Assembly (NCBI GenBank): GCA_003611745.1
Contig: RAYF01000035.1
Coordinates: 1-64,000, forward strand
Length of the DNA stretch: 64,000 bases
Source of the DNA: a bacterium D16-36
Lineage (GTDB): Bacteria > Bacillota > Clostridia > Lachnospirales > Lachnospiraceae
Direction: 5' to 3'
Position 1 is the stretch's first letter; each line of letters opens with the position of its first letter. The position numbers and the translations under genes were made by a program. Shown piece by piece: positions 27,822-37,889 of the stretch. The notes beneath the pieces are model-generated. The model was not told where the DNA came from. It made no database searches and worked only from the letters and a program-made list of their open reading frames with translations.

Positions 27822-29642
27822 CTATTTCAACGGGCGGGCAATCATGACAATACTGCTCGTGCCATAACCATAATGCACCACCGCATTGCGGCTGCTGCTT
27901 GCCGAAACACTCATCCCATTCCCAACATACATCTCTATATGGCTGATGTTTTTGTATCTTCCATTTTTTGTGTATGAATAGAACACCAAATCCCCAGGAA
28001 CAAGCTTTGTATAGTCCACTGCCTTGCTCGCTATCACTTTGTGATGGCTGGAGCACCACTGGCCAATCCCCGCCGCTGTCGGCGACCAGCCGGACTTGCT
28101 GCCAAAATATACGCCGAACTTGCGGTATACTCTGGAGACAAGCGAACTGCAGTCATAAAAGCCCGTCATCATCCGCTTTATCTGGCTGTACTTCGTCTTC
28201 GTTTTGGAAATTGCAATCTCCCTCTTTGCCGCCTGATATGCCTTCTTCGCTGCAACCTCCACCCAGACATTAAAGCTCTTTCCATCCGCTTTAATCTTTA
28301 TCTTTACCGTCCCTACCTTTTTTGCCGTGACATATCCCGCCTTCGTGATAGACGCCGTATCCGGCTTTGCTGAGGTGTAGCTTATAGTACTGTATTTTTT
28401 ATTCAGCCCCGATATCGGCAGTGTCTTCTTAAGCCCCTTGTACATCGTAAATGTATTCTTCTTATACTGGGGATCTGTAATGACAAGGGAGAGCGTAAAT
28501 TTCTTCCCATCCACATAAAATGTAATCTTTTCCGTACCTTCCTTAAAGCCCTTTAATTTTCCATTCAAGGCAAGCTGTGCATAGCGGTACTCACTCCTGT
28601 CTGCCGGGGCATCCTCCGTCTTATTTTCTGCACTTTGCACATAAACATCCTTCTGCGAAGAATAGGTGCTGGCACTGCAGCCGCCGGAAACCGGGATTTT
28701 CTTTATCACGCCGGACGCCAAAACCAGCCTCTCCTCTGTAAGCTTTGGGTCTGTGACAGTAACCGGAAGTGTCAGTTCCAGTGTATCGCCATTTTTGGCA
28801 GTAAACGATGCCTTAATCTTTGCGGAACCCTTCGAGGCAGCCAAAAAGCCCGACTCAGAAAGCGTAACAACCTTTTCATTCTCCACGCTCCACACCGACT
28901 CAGCCAGATAAATGACATTCTCCCCATTATCGGTGTAGTCTGTAATACTACAATTTAAAAGCTTCGGGAAAAACGCCCCTGTCCCTAACGCCCTTGCCAT
29001 CTTTCCGCACTGGAACTTTGGGATATTCACTGTAATCTCCGCCACCAGAATCTTAGCGGATCCCTTTTCCAGATAGACCTCCGCATTCTGGAAGCCCTGA
29101 ACGAGAATCCCGTCCTTCCCCTCATCCAATATCAGGCTGTCATTGGAAAAAGAATACGTATAATTCCCGTCACCTTCCGGAACATCAGGCTCCCTGTATG
29201 GATTGTACAGGTCAAATGCCACCAGCCATATCTTTTCACCATAGATTGCTTCCACTTTCTCCGGCGCAATCACTGTTATGTAAAATTCTTCCGTCCTAGG
29301 CGATAAATCCTCCGTAATCTGGTAGGTTATCTCAACCACGGCACTTCCCCCCACCAGTGCCATAACAGTTCCGTCAGACGACAAAGAAATACATCCTGCA
29401 TCTTCACTCTTATCCGATACCGCATACTGCAGGCTCTCTGGCACAACTTTCTGCGCCTCCTCCGGCACAAAATAATCGGAAATCGTAAGCGTCTCCCCGG
29501 CCAAAAGCCTTTCACCGCTGCTGCCCAACAGATAAATATCAGCTTTTGCCACATACCGGAACGCACATACTGAAAACAGCAGCAGGCACACTGCAAAAAT
29601 TCCCCTGTAAACCAGTTTATTCTGTCTTCTCTTTTCTGTCAT
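27822..29642 (-). CDS. Big_2 / NlpC-P60 cell-wall hydrolase
   Basis: Secreted or membrane-anchored protein of 606 aa. An uncleaved-looking membrane segment (about 12-32) is followed by Ig-like Big_2-type modules, the clearest at about 235-295 and 410-470 (VSITKAGYVTAKKVGTVKIKIK-like pattern). The last 125 residues are an NlpC/P60 endopeptidase with catalytic Cys in FYDCSSLVSRVYR and His in ISHIEMYVG, expected to cleave gamma-D-Glu-diamino-acid bonds in peptidoglycan. It is followed on the strand by the Ddl-MurF gene, so both ends of wall metabolism are neighbours. Confidence 0.9.
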   Translation of the reverse strand: MTEKRRQNKLVYRGIFAVCLLLFSVCAFRYVAKADIYLLGSSGERLLAGETLTISDYFVPEEAQKVVPESLQYAVSDKSEDAGCISLSSDGTVMALVGGSAVVEITYQITEDLSPRTEEFYITVIAPEKVEAIYGEKIWLVAFDLYNPYREPDVPEGDGNYTYSFSNDSLILDEGKDGILVQGFQNAEVYLEKGSAKILVAEITVNIPKFQCGKMARALGTGAFFPKLLNCSITDYTDNGENVIYLAESVWSVENEKVVTLSESGFLAASKGSAKIKASFTAKNGDTLELTLPVTVTDPKLTEERLVLASGVIKKIPVSGGCSASTYSSQKDVYVQSAENKTEDAPADRSEYRYAQLALNGKLKGFKEGTEKITFYVDGKKFTLSLVITDPQYKKNTFTMYKGLKKTLPISGLNKKYSTISYTSAKPDTASITKAGYVTAKKVGTVKIKIKADGKSFNVWVEVAAKKAYQAAKREIAISKTKTKYSQIKRMMTGFYDCSSLVSRVYRKFGVYFGSKSGWSPTAAGIGQWCSSHHKVIASKAVDYTKLVPGDLVFYSYTKNGRYKNISHIEMYVGNGMSVSASSSRNAVVHYGYGTSSIVMIARPLK

Positions 29643-29732
29643 AGTTATTCTCCATTTTCTGTCTTATAGGCTGTTTTGGCTGCAATATCCTGGGATTTTA
29701 CTTCCAAAACATTTGTATTCCATCGGCTGCTA

Positions 29733-29890
29733 AGGAACTGTCAAGAAATAACTTTTAAATAGTGCGTAGAATTTTCCTTCGAGAGTGCTACTCAAAAATC
29801 AGGCGCATAGCGAGCTATGTAACTGATTTTTGGGCAGTTCTCTCGGAGAAAAAGACAAGCAATATTAAAAGTTATTTTTGGACAGTTCCT
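29733..29890. mobile_element. foldback MITE-like element A, 158 bp
   Basis: Terminal inverted repeats AGGAACTGTC (29733-29742 and complement at 29881-29890) extend, with a few mismatches, over about 28 bases into AAATAACTTTTAA. Inside is a second long palindrome (CGAGAG...CTCTCG with arms ending AAAAATCA/TGATTTTT) whose centre reads CATAGCGAGCTATG. Nearly the whole element can fold back. It carries no gene. Its right end overlaps the engB stop codon. Confidence 0.75.
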
Positions 29891-30494
29891 AATTCCCTTC
29901 TTCTGCAAAGGATTCATATACCATGTCAATATATTCCCATATTTCTTCCCGCCCGCTTTTACTGATGGAGGAAAACGGAATAACCGGTGTCCCCTCAATC
30001 ACGCCGAGCGTCTCCTCAATCTCCCTTACCCTTTTCATCTTCTGCGAACGCTTTATCTTGTCCTCTTTTGTTGCAACCACGATGGGGTTAAACCCATAAT
30101 GGATACACCAGTCATACATCTGCTTGTCATTCTCATTTGGCTTATGGCGGATATCCACCAGCAGAAAAACCAGACGCAGTACTTTTGAACCTTCCAGATA
30201 ACCGTTAATCATCTTTCCCCACTGCCTCTTCACACTCTGCGGCACCTTCGCATAGCCGTACCCCGGCAGGTCTACAAAATAAAGCGCATCATTAATATTA
30301 TAATAATTAATGGTCTGCGTCTTTCCGGGCCGTTCCGATGTCCTCGCATATGATTTTCTGTTCATCAGTGCATTTATCAGGGAAGACTTTCCCACATTAG
30401 AGCGCCCTGCAAATGCAACCTCCAACAGATGGTTGTCCGGCAGCTTGCTGGTAATGCCGCATACTGTCTCCAGATTTACACTTTTAATCTTCAT
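29889..30494 (-). CDS. engB: ribosome biogenesis GTPase EngB/YsxC
   Basis: TRAFAC-class GTPase needed for large ribosomal subunit assembly. The 201-aa protein has G1 GRSNVGKSSL, G3 DLPGYGYA, G4 TKED and the usual length. ATG 30494 has AGGG five bases upstream; two earlier starts overlap the site. It follows lon by 14 bases, the common Firmicutes lon-engB pair. The stop codon TAG lies at the very end of foldback element A, so the element inserted at or just beyond the end of the gene. Confidence 0.96.
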   Translation of the reverse strand: MKIKSVNLETVCGITSKLPDNHLLEVAFAGRSNVGKSSLINALMNRKSYARTSERPGKTQTINYYNINDALYFVDLPGYGYAKVPQSVKRQWGKMINGYLEGSKVLRLVFLLVDIRHKPNENDKQMYDWCIHYGFNPIVVATKEDKIKRSQKMKRVREIEETLGVIEGTPVIPFSSISKSGREEIWEYIDMVYESFAEEGN

Positions 30495-30508
30495 CATCAC
30501 CCTCATTT

Positions 30509-32833
30509 CTATGCATCTTCTGCCTGTTCCAGAGCTTCTTTCCAGATATCATCCACCTTCTTTGCATAACAGATCTCAATGCCGGAAAGCACCTCCTGCT
30601 CCATCTCCGCAATATCCTGATCATTCTCCGCAGGAACAAAAGCCCTCGTAATCCCTGCAGCCTTTGCCGCCAGAAGCTTTTCCTTCAGCCCCCCGATCGC
30701 CAGAACCTTGCCGCGCAGTGTAAGCTCACCTGTCATCGCAATATCCGGATAGACCTTTTTTCCAGTTACAGCAGAATAAAATGCTGTCGCCATCGTAACA
30801 CCCGCAGATGGGCCGTCCTTCGGCACTGCCCCTTCCGGCACATGCAGATGGAAATCATGCTTTTCAAAATACTCTTCCGGCATCCCATCCGCCGTCACGG
30901 ACTTCACATAAGTCAGGGCAATCTTAGCCGATTCCTGCATTACGTCGCCAAGCTTGCCTGTCAGCTCCAGCTTGCCCGTGCCATCCATGATATTTACCTC
31001 AATCTCAAGGGTATCGCCCCCCACGCTTGTCCACGCAAGCCCACGCACAATACCAGCCTCCGGATGCTCATTTGCCAGATTAATGCGCTGCAGCTCTTTC
31101 CCGAGATACTCCTTATAATTGCGGTCTGTCACGCGCACCGCCTCCGTCTCGCCGGACGCAATCTTCCTTGCGGCCTTCCTGCAGACAGAAGCAATTTTGC
31201 GCTCCAGCCCGCGCACACCTGACTCCCTTGTATAATACCTTATAATATTGTGCAAAACTTTGTCAGACAGAAAAAGATTTCCGGGTTTCAACCCATTTTC
31301 TTCTTTCTGCTTTGGCAGAAGGTGCCTTTTAGCGATATGGAACTTCTCATTCTCCGTATAACCAGATAACTGGATTACCTCCATACGGTCTAAAAGCGGC
31401 CTTGGAATGGTATCCGTCGTATTTGCCGTACAGATAAAAAGCACCTTTGAAAGATTCACTGGAAGTTCAATGTAGTGGTCAGCAAAATGTTTATTCTGCT
31501 CTGGGTCAAGGACTTCCAACATCGCTGAGGCAGGGTCGCCTTTATAATCGCTCCCAAGCTTATCAATCTCATCCAGAAGCATCAATGGGTTCCTGACCTT
31601 CACATTGATAAGCCCGGAAACAATCCTTCCGGGCATTGCCCCCACATAGGTCCTCCTGTGGCCGCGTATCTCCGCCTCATCCCTCACGCCGCCCAGACAG
31701 ATCCTGACATACTTCCTGTTTAAGGAGGCGGCAATTGACTTGGCAATCGAAGTCTTTCCTGTTCCCGGCGGCCCTGCCAGACAGATAATCGGGCTCTTCC
31801 CATCCTCCTTCAGCGCCTTTACCGCAAGAAACTCCAGAATTCGCTCCTTTACCTTTTCAAGCCCATAGTGGTTTTCATTCAGGATATCCTCTGCCCGGTT
31901 AAGGTCTAGCTGCTCCCTGCGCTCCTTCTTCCAAGGAAAACTTAACAGCGTTTCAATATATCCCCGGATCACTGCACTCTCTGAGGAATTTGACGAGACC
32001 CTCCGGAAACGGCTAATCTCTTCCTTCAATTTCTTTTTGACGGGCTTCGGAGCCTTTAACTTTTCTGCCTTTTCAGCAAACTTGTCCGCCTCCGACATAA
32101 CATCATCCTGCCCAAGCTCCTTATTGATGGCCTTTATCTCTTCTTTCAGGTAATATTCCTTCTGCCCCTGCTCCACCTGCCCTTTCACTTTGAGGGCAAT
32201 TTCCTCCTGTATCCGCATAATATCAATTTCTTTGTTCAGAAGGATTGCTAACTCCTCGTGCCGCAGCACAACAGTTTCATGGCTTAAAATCCTCTGTTTC
32301 CAGATATAATGTACTGTCAGGTTAGCAGCAATATCATAAATCAGCTTGTCCAGATCGGTTATCTGAAGGATATCATCTACAATTTTTTTATTAAATTTTT
32401 TATTTATCCCTACATATTTCTTAAAAATTTCTTTCAGGCTCCTTATCATCGCAATCACTTCCAGAGAATAATCGGATTGCTCTGTATCAATAAAGGGCTT
32501 TGCCGCCACCTCAATATAATCCTCTTTTGTCTCCAGATACTGCAGTTCCATCCTCTTAATCCCCGTAATCACCACCTGGATCCGCTTTCCCGGCAGCTGC
32601 ACCAACTGCTTCACTTCCGCCAGCGTACCCACTAGATAAAGTTCATCCATACCCGGATTTTCAAGCTCCGGATCCCTCTGTGCAGTAGTGACAACCAGCT
32701 TATTGGATTCCATCGCCTTTACCATCGCCTGCTTCGTAAAATCCCTGGCAATCTCCAGATAAACAGTGACTCCCGGAAAAACTACCACATCCCGAAGCGG
32801 AACAAAAGGATATTTCTCTCTGTTCTCATCCAT
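30509..32833 (-). CDS. lon: ATP-dependent Lon protease
   Basis: Cytosolic AAA+ protease of 774 aa that degrades damaged and regulatory proteins. The N-terminal substrate-binding LAN domain starts at YPFVPLRDVVVFPG; Walker A is GPPGTGKTSIAKSIA and Walker B LLDEIDK; the Ser-Lys catalytic dyad lies in PKDGPSAGVTMATA and the downstream KVLAIGGLKEKLLAA. I chose ATG 32833 (GGGG seven bases upstream). The frame is open 15 codons further to a GTG, but those codons belong to the repeat end at 32867 and are unlikely to be coding. It is separated from clpX by a terminator and the repeat. Confidence 0.96.
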   Translation of the reverse strand: MDENREKYPFVPLRDVVVFPGVTVYLEIARDFTKQAMVKAMESNKLVVTTAQRDPELENPGMDELYLVGTLAEVKQLVQLPGKRIQVVITGIKRMELQYLETKEDYIEVAAKPFIDTEQSDYSLEVIAMIRSLKEIFKKYVGINKKFNKKIVDDILQITDLDKLIYDIAANLTVHYIWKQRILSHETVVLRHEELAILLNKEIDIMRIQEEIALKVKGQVEQGQKEYYLKEEIKAINKELGQDDVMSEADKFAEKAEKLKAPKPVKKKLKEEISRFRRVSSNSSESAVIRGYIETLLSFPWKKERREQLDLNRAEDILNENHYGLEKVKERILEFLAVKALKEDGKSPIICLAGPPGTGKTSIAKSIAASLNRKYVRICLGGVRDEAEIRGHRRTYVGAMPGRIVSGLINVKVRNPLMLLDEIDKLGSDYKGDPASAMLEVLDPEQNKHFADHYIELPVNLSKVLFICTANTTDTIPRPLLDRMEVIQLSGYTENEKFHIAKRHLLPKQKEENGLKPGNLFLSDKVLHNIIRYYTRESGVRGLERKIASVCRKAARKIASGETEAVRVTDRNYKEYLGKELQRINLANEHPEAGIVRGLAWTSVGGDTLEIEVNIMDGTGKLELTGKLGDVMQESAKIALTYVKSVTADGMPEEYFEKHDFHLHVPEGAVPKDGPSAGVTMATAFYSAVTGKKVYPDIAMTGELTLRGKVLAIGGLKEKLLAAKAAGITRAFVPAENDQDIAEMEQEVLSGIEICYAKKVDDIWKEALEQAEDA

Positions 32834-32866
32834 AGCCATACCCCGTTTTTCTTCATTTTGAATATC

Positions 32867-32933
32867 TTTTTCAAACACGCCCTAGCAAGAATTTTCTACG
32901 AAAATTCTTGCTGCAGGAACGCTCCGCGTTCCT
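32867..32933. repeat. repeat end of element-B type with two hairpins
   Basis: TTTCAAACACGCCCTAGCA (32869-32887) matches the ends of foldback element B at 61896-62061 with one difference. It is followed by the perfect hairpins AGCAAGAATTTT/AAAATTCTTGCT (32884-32912) and AGGAACGC/GCGTTCCT (32915-32933). It lies between lon and clpX. Confidence 0.6.
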
Positions 32934-32967
32934 TAACCACTACACAACGAGCAGTTTCCTATAGAGT

Positions 32968-32995
32968 AAAAAGAGGGAAGCAAGCTTCCCCCTCT
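32968..32995 (-). terminator. terminator after clpX
   Basis: GAGGGGGAAGC/GCTTCCCTC hairpin followed on the minus strand by TTTTTAC. It lies about 95 bases beyond the clpX stop. Confidence 0.8.
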
Positions 32996-33089
32996 ATCTG
33001 TCATCATATTAGGAACGATATGCCATATGTTTCCGGCCTGCCCTTTCTATTCCACATGCCAGAAACATTTACCGTACACCGAAATCTAA

Positions 33090-34391
33090 TCAGGCAATCT
33101 CTCCCTCTGCCTTCTTCTTTGCCTTTTTCCTTTTTGGAAGAAGCTTTACTTCATCATTATTTAAAATCAGCTTCGGCTGTTCCTCGCCAAGGACCGCTTC
33201 TTTCGTAATAATGCATTCTTTTACATTCATATCAGAAGGGACTTCAAACATAGCATCCATCATGACAGATTCCATAATAGCCCGCAGCCCTCTGGCCCCT
33301 GTCTTTCTCTCAAAGGAGCGCTTTGCAATTGCTTTGACTGCATCCTCATGATATGTCAGCTTTACATCATCCATCTCAAATAATTTCTCATACTGCCTTG
33401 TAATTGCATTCTTAGGCTCCACCAGAATCCTGGTCAGCGCCTCCTCGTCAAGCAGGTCAAGAGAAACCGTCACCGGAAGGCGCCCGATTAACTCTGGAAT
33501 CAACCCAAACTTCACTAAATCTTCCGGAAGCACCTGCTTAAACAGCTCGCCTACATTATCATCCACACTCTCTGAAAGCTCTGCGTTAAAGCCGATTGCC
33601 TTCTTACCAATGCGGGAACCGATAATGCTGTCCAATCCGTCAAAAGCGCCGCCGCAGATAAATAAGATATTTGTCGTATCAAGCTGGAAAAATTCCTGAT
33701 GCGGATGCTTCCTTCCCCCCTGAGGAGGAACGCTGGCAACTGTCCCCTCCAATATCTTAAGGAGGGCCTGCTGTACACCTTCCCCTGATACATCACGGGT
33801 AATGGAGACATTTTCACCCTTCCTCGTTATCTTATCAATTTCATCGATATAGATAATGCCGTGCTCTGCACGCTCCATATCGTAATCTGCTGCCTGAATA
33901 ATCTTTAACAGGATGTTCTCTACATCTTCACCGACATACCCAGCCTCTGTCAATGCCGTTGCATCTGCAATGGCAAACGGAACATTGAGTATCTTCGCCA
34001 GAGTCTGTGCCAGAAATGTCTTTCCGGAACCGGTCGGCCCGAGCATAATGATATTACTCTTCTGCAGCTCAACATCCAGATTCTTCTGGGAAAGGACTCT
34101 TTTATAATGATTGTAAACCGCTACCGACAAAACTTTCTTTGCCTCTTCCTGCCCAATCACATAATCATCAAGAAATTCTTTAATTTCCCTTGGCTTTAAT
34201 AAATTGATATCCGTCTCCATTTCATATCTCTCATCAATATCGCCAAATTCCTCTTCGATGATTTCCGAGCACAACTCAATACACTGGTCGCAGATATATA
34301 CGCCAGGCCCTGCAATCAGCTTGTGAACCTGATTCTGCGTTTTCCCGCAGAAAGAACACTTTAATTTCGCCTCTTCTTTTTTTCCCGCCAT
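33090..34391 (-). CDS. clpX: ATP-dependent Clp protease ATP-binding subunit ClpX
   Basis: AAA+ unfoldase that feeds proteins to ClpP. The 433-aa protein begins with a C4 zinc-binding domain (CSFCGKT...[10 protein letters not shown], about 12-40), followed by Walker [16 protein letters not shown], Walker [10 protein letters not shown], sensor and RKTGARGLR motifs, and an IGF-like loop for ClpP docking ([10 protein letters not shown] region). GGAGG precedes the ATG. It follows clpP by 23 bases, forming tig-clpP-clpX on one strand. Confidence 0.97.
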   Translation of the reverse strand: MAGKKEEAKLKCSFCGKTQNQVHKLIAGPGVYICDQCIELCSEIIEEEFGDIDERYEMETDINLLKPREIKEFLDDYVIGQEEAKKVLSVAVYNHYKRVLSQKNLDVELQKSNIIMLGPTGSGKTFLAQTLAKILNVPFAIADATALTEAGYVGEDVENILLKIIQAADYDMERAEHGIIYIDEIDKITRKGENVSITRDVSGEGVQQALLKILEGTVASVPPQGGRKHPHQEFFQLDTTNILFICGGAFDGLDSIIGSRIGKKAIGFNAELSESVDDNVGELFKQVLPEDLVKFGLIPELIGRLPVTVSLDLLDEEALTRILVEPKNAITRQYEKLFEMDDVKLTYHEDAVKAIAKRSFERKTGARGLRAIMESVMMDAMFEVPSDMNVKECIITKEAVLGEEQPKLILNNDEVKLLPKRKKAKKKAEGEIA

Positions 34392-34414
34392 GCCAACCTC
34401 CGTTCAGAAAGCAA

Positions 34415-35002
34415 TTACTTCCTATTTGTTATGATTTCATCAATCAGGCCATACTCCTTTGCTTCCTCAGCCGTCATATAATTATCACGCTCTGTATCAA
34501 CAGCAATAACATCCAAAGGCTTGCCTGTATTCTCAGAAAGAATTCTGTTCAGGCGCTCTCTTGTCTTTAACATCTGCTCTGCCACAATCCGGATTTCCGT
34601 CTCCTGCCCTTTTGCACCGCCTGCAGGCTGATGAATCATAATCTCTGCATTCGGCAGCGCCAGCCTCTTTCCCTTTGCACCGCCCGCAAGCAGGAAAGAA
34701 CCCATGCTGGCAGCCAGTCCCATACAAATCGTGGAAACGTCACATTTAATATAATTCATTGTATCATAAATTGCAAGCCCTGAACTTACCACACCGCCAG
34801 GACTATTTATATATAAAGAAATATCCTTCTTAGGATCCTGGGATTCCAAAAATAATAACTGTGAAACAACCAGACTGGCAATATCATCATTCACCTCGCC
34901 AGACAACATAATAATCCTGTCCTGCAGCAGTCTGGAATAAATATCATACGAACGCTCCCCGCTGCTCGTTTTCTCGATAACATAAGGAATACTGTATCCC
35001 AT
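34415..35002 (-). CDS. clpP: ATP-dependent Clp protease proteolytic subunit ClpP
   Basis: Serine peptidase subunit (195 aa) that forms the barrel used by ClpX. The catalytic triad is visible: Ser in [11 protein letters not shown], His in IMIHQPAGG and Asp in the VDTERDNYM region. Length and processing-site region are normal for the family. AAAGGGG lies upstream of ATG. Lies between tig (145-base gap) and clpX (23-base gap). Confidence 0.97.
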   Translation of the reverse strand: MGYSIPYVIEKTSSGERSYDIYSRLLQDRIIMLSGEVNDDIASLVVSQLLFLESQDPKKDISLYINSPGGVVSSGLAIYDTMNYIKCDVSTICMGLAASMGSFLLAGGAKGKRLALPNAEIMIHQPAGGAKGQETEIRIVAEQMLKTRERLNRILSENTGKPLDVIAVDTERDNYMTAEEAKEYGLIDEIITNRK

Positions 35003-35064
35003 GCTTTAACACCCCTTTCAAAACTCTCTAACACCAGCCGTTTCCATCAGGCAGGCACAATGGC

Positions 35065-35102
35065 GTACGGAAGCTTTCCGTTCTTTGCGGCGGCTTCCGT
35101 AC
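35065..35102 (-). other. strong hairpin in the tig-clpP gap
   Basis: GTACGGAAGC (35065-35074) pairs perfectly with GCTTCCGTAC (35093-35102), flanked by a further CAGGCAG/CTGCCTG pair at about 35049 and 35132. No T tract follows, so it may be an RNA-processing or stability structure, or an attenuating hairpin between tig and clpP. Confidence 0.45.
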
Positions 35103-35147
35103 CGGATACCCGATAACAGGCATCCTCTATACTGCCTGCATAATATT

Positions 35148-36434
35148 TTAATTTTCCTGTGCTGCATCTACTACAAAGTCAACCGCCTTCTGTACAGCGA
35201 TATCCATACGAACCTGTTCTTTTTCTGCATCACCCATTATCTCTTTTAGTTTCTCTGCCTCCATCTGGTACATAGAAGCCATATTCTCTATCTCTTTCTC
35301 GAAATCTTCATCCGATACCTCAATATGCTCAGCCTCCACAACTGCCTCCAAAACAAGGCGGCTCTGAATACGCTTTAATGCCTGAGGTTCTAATTCTTCT
35401 ACCATCTTCTGGGCTGTCAGGCCGGTAAACTGCATATACTGCTCCAAAGAAAGCCCCTGGGACTGTAAACGCCCTGCAAATTCCTGTGTCATCTGGCGCG
35501 TCTGTGCAGCAACCATCTGCTCTGGAATTTCCATCTGTGCATTCTCAATAATCTTGTTTACAACATCCTCTTCCTTCTCCCTCTTAATTGCAGCTTCCTT
35601 CGACTCTAAAAGCTTCTCCCTTGTCTCATTCCTGTACTCTTCCAAAGTATCGCACTCAGAGACATCCTGTGCAAATTCATCATCCAGTTCAGGAAGCTCT
35701 TTCATCTTAATTTCCTTAATCTGAACCTTAAACATGGCAGGCTTGCCCTGAAGCTCCTCAGCCTGATACTCATCCGGGAATGTCACATTGACTTCGATAT
35801 CTTCCCCGATATTCTTCCCGACTAACTGCTCCTCAAAAGTATCTATGAAGGAGTGGGAACCAAGCTCTAACGCATAATCCTCTGCTTTGCCGCCTTCGAA
35901 CTGCTCGCCATCTACATATCCATCAAAATCAATGATAACAGTGTCCCCTTCCTCGGCTGCCCTATCATCAATCGTAAGCATACGTGAATTAGCTTCCCTG
36001 ATGCGCCCAATCTCTTCCTCAACATCTTCATCTGTAACCTCTGCTGTCTTTTTCTCAATCGCAAGCCCTTTGTATTCACCAAGTGTTACCTCCGGCTTTA
36101 CTGCCACAAGTGCCGTAAAGATAAACTCTTTGCCTTTTTCAATCTGTACAATCTCAATTTCCGGCTGTGCTACAATCTCAAGCCCGCTTTCCTCAGCAGC
36201 GCTCTCATATGCATCCGGAATAACGATATTGGCGGCATCCTCATAAAAAATCCCGGCGCCATACATTTTTTCAATCATAGCACGCGGCGCTTTTCCTTTA
36301 CGGAAACCAGGTATGGCAATTTTGCCCTTGCTCTTCTGGTACGCCTTTGTAAGAGCAGCATCAAACTCCTCCGCAGCAACTTCAATGGTAAGCTTTGCCA
36401 TACTCTTTTCTAACTTTTCTACCTGTACACTCAT
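35148..36434 (-). CDS. tig: trigger factor
   Basis: Ribosome-associated chaperone with peptidyl-prolyl isomerase activity, 428 aa. The ribosome-docking signature appears as PGFRKGKAPRAMIEKMYG; the FKBP-type domain follows (GDTVIIDFDGYVDGEQFEGG), then the long helical C-terminal chaperone arms. AGGAGG lies upstream; ATG 36434 or a TTG two codons earlier could start it. It heads the tig-clpP-clpX block, and has its own promoter. Confidence 0.96.
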   Translation of the reverse strand: MSVQVEKLEKSMAKLTIEVAAEEFDAALTKAYQKSKGKIAIPGFRKGKAPRAMIEKMYGAGIFYEDAANIVIPDAYESAAEESGLEIVAQPEIEIVQIEKGKEFIFTALVAVKPEVTLGEYKGLAIEKKTAEVTDEDVEEEIGRIREANSRMLTIDDRAAEEGDTVIIDFDGYVDGEQFEGGKAEDYALELGSHSFIDTFEEQLVGKNIGEDIEVNVTFPDEYQAEELQGKPAMFKVQIKEIKMKELPELDDEFAQDVSECDTLEEYRNETREKLLESKEAAIKREKEEDVVNKIIENAQMEIPEQMVAAQTRQMTQEFAGRLQSQGLSLEQYMQFTGLTAQKMVEELEPQALKRIQSRLVLEAVVEAEHIEVSDEDFEKEIENMASMYQMEAEKLKEIMGDAEKEQVRMDIAVQKAVDFVVDAAQEN

Positions 36435-36490
36435 CGTCAAATTTCCTCCTTATATCTACACGGGTCCCGCCCGTAAATCACCATTTGTAT

Positions 36491-36520
36491 AATATAGCAT
36501 GACACACCCTATAAAAGCAA
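36491..36520 (-). promoter_or_regulatory. promoter of tig
   Basis: Minus strand TTGCTT (36520-36515), 18-base spacer, TATATT (36496-36491), about 57 bases before the start codon and between glmM and tig. Confidence 0.5.
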
Positions 36521-36545
36521 GGGATTTGTTAAAAAAACTTCGCTA

Positions 36546-37889
36546 TTATTCTACAACGTGGCCTTTCTTATATAACACGTCCACAACTTCATTGACATAA
36601 CGGCTGCAGATTTCCTCTGATTTTGCCTCAACCATAACGCGGATTAACGGCTCTGTCCCGCTCTCCCTGAGCAGGATCCGCCCTTCATCCCCAAGCGCTT
36701 CCTCCACCCTCTTTGCTGCCGCTGCCACTTCGCTGTCCATTCTGGCGGCCGCCTTATCAGCCACACGGACATTTTTTAAAAGCTGTGGATAGATTTTAAG
36801 CTCCTTGCGCAGTTCGGAAAGCTTTGCCTTCTTTTCCAGCATCACCTCCATAAGCATCAGGGAAGTCAGCACGCCATCCCCTGTCACAGCATATTTGCTG
36901 AAAATAATATGCCCGGACTGCTCGCCCCCAAGGGAATGCCCATTCTCCATCATATTGGCATTGACATACTTATCGCCGACTGCCGTCTTCTCATAGGCTA
37001 TCCCCTTCTGGTCAAGCGCCTTATATAAGCCGAGGTTGGACATCACTGTTGTCACGATCGTATTATTATTTAACTCCCCTTTTTCCTTGAGATAACAGCC
37101 GCACAGATACATAATGGCATCCCCGTCAATAATCTCCCCCTTATCATCCACCGCAATACAGCGGTCTGCATCGCCGTCATATGCAAAACCCACATCCAGA
37201 TGGTTCTCCTTTACATACGCCTGAAGGTTCTCAATATGGGTAGAGCCGCAGCCATCATTTATATTCGTCCCGTCCGGTTCCATCCCAATCGCATATGTCT
37301 TTGCCCCAAGTGCATCAAAAACACCTTTCGCTACAGAATAGGACGAACCATTTGCACAGTCAAGCCCCACGTTTATATTTTTAAAAGACCGTGTGGCAAG
37401 GGACATGAGATAACCGATATATCTGTGCCGCCCGATTGCATAATCTACCGTACGCCCAATCTTCTCCCTTGTCGCAAAAGGGATGGTATCCTTCTCACTG
37501 TCTATGTATGCCTCGATTTTTTCCTCAATCTCTGCCTCCAGCTTATGCCCGCCCCCATTAATCACCTTTAAACCATTGTCATAGTATGGGTTATGGCTTG
37601 CAGAAATCATAATTCCGCAGTCAAACTGCTCCGTGCGCACGACATAAGACACGCTCGGCGTCGGCGTCACATGCAGCAGGTACACATCCGCACCGCTCGC
37701 AGTCAGGCCCGATGCCAGCGCATCCTCAAACATATAGCTGGAGCGCCTGGTATCCTTGCCAATCACAATCCTCGCCTTATGCTCCTGTCCATAATACCAT
37801 CCTAAAAACCTGCCAACCTTGTATGCATGTACTACATTTAAATCAACATTGGCTTCCCCGCGAAACCCATCTGTCCCAAAATATTTCAT
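36546..37889 (-). CDS. glmM: phosphoglucosamine mutase
   Basis: Converts glucosamine-6-phosphate to glucosamine-1-phosphate on the way to UDP-GlcNAc and peptidoglycan. The 447-aa protein has the N-terminal YFGTDGFRGEAN, the phosphoserine loop ISASHNPYYDNGLK, the metal loop DGDADR and the phosphate-binding RESGTEPLIRVMVE, all typical of GlmM rather than sugar-unspecific mutases. ATG 37889 starts the conserved region and has AGGA about ten bases upstream; the 23 open codons before it are not conserved in type. Confidence 0.95.
   Translation of the reverse strand: MKYFGTDGFRGEANVDLNVVHAYKVGRFLGWYYGQEHKARIVIGKDTRRSSYMFEDALASGLTASGADVYLLHVTPTPSVSYVVRTEQFDCGIMISASHNPYYDNGLKVINGGGHKLEAEIEEKIEAYIDSEKDTIPFATREKIGRTVDYAIGRHRYIGYLMSLATRSFKNINVGLDCANGSSYSVAKGVFDALGAKTYAIGMEPDGTNINDGCGSTHIENLQAYVKENHLDVGFAYDGDADRCIAVDDKGEIIDGDAIMYLCGCYLKEKGELNNNTIVTTVMSNLGLYKALDQKGIAYEKTAVGDKYVNANMMENGHSLGGEQSGHIIFSKYAVTGDGVLTSLMLMEVMLEKKAKLSELRKELKIYPQLLKNVRVADKAAARMDSEVAAAAKRVEEALGDEGRILLRESGTEPLIRVMVEAKSEEICSRYVNEVVDVLYKKGHVVE

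Noticed and set aside
32834-32878. Earlier GTG start for Lon
   Set aside because: The 15 added codons are the end of repeat B (same bases as 61896 and 52292), and an ATG with GGGG at a normal distance lies downstream where Lon homology begins.
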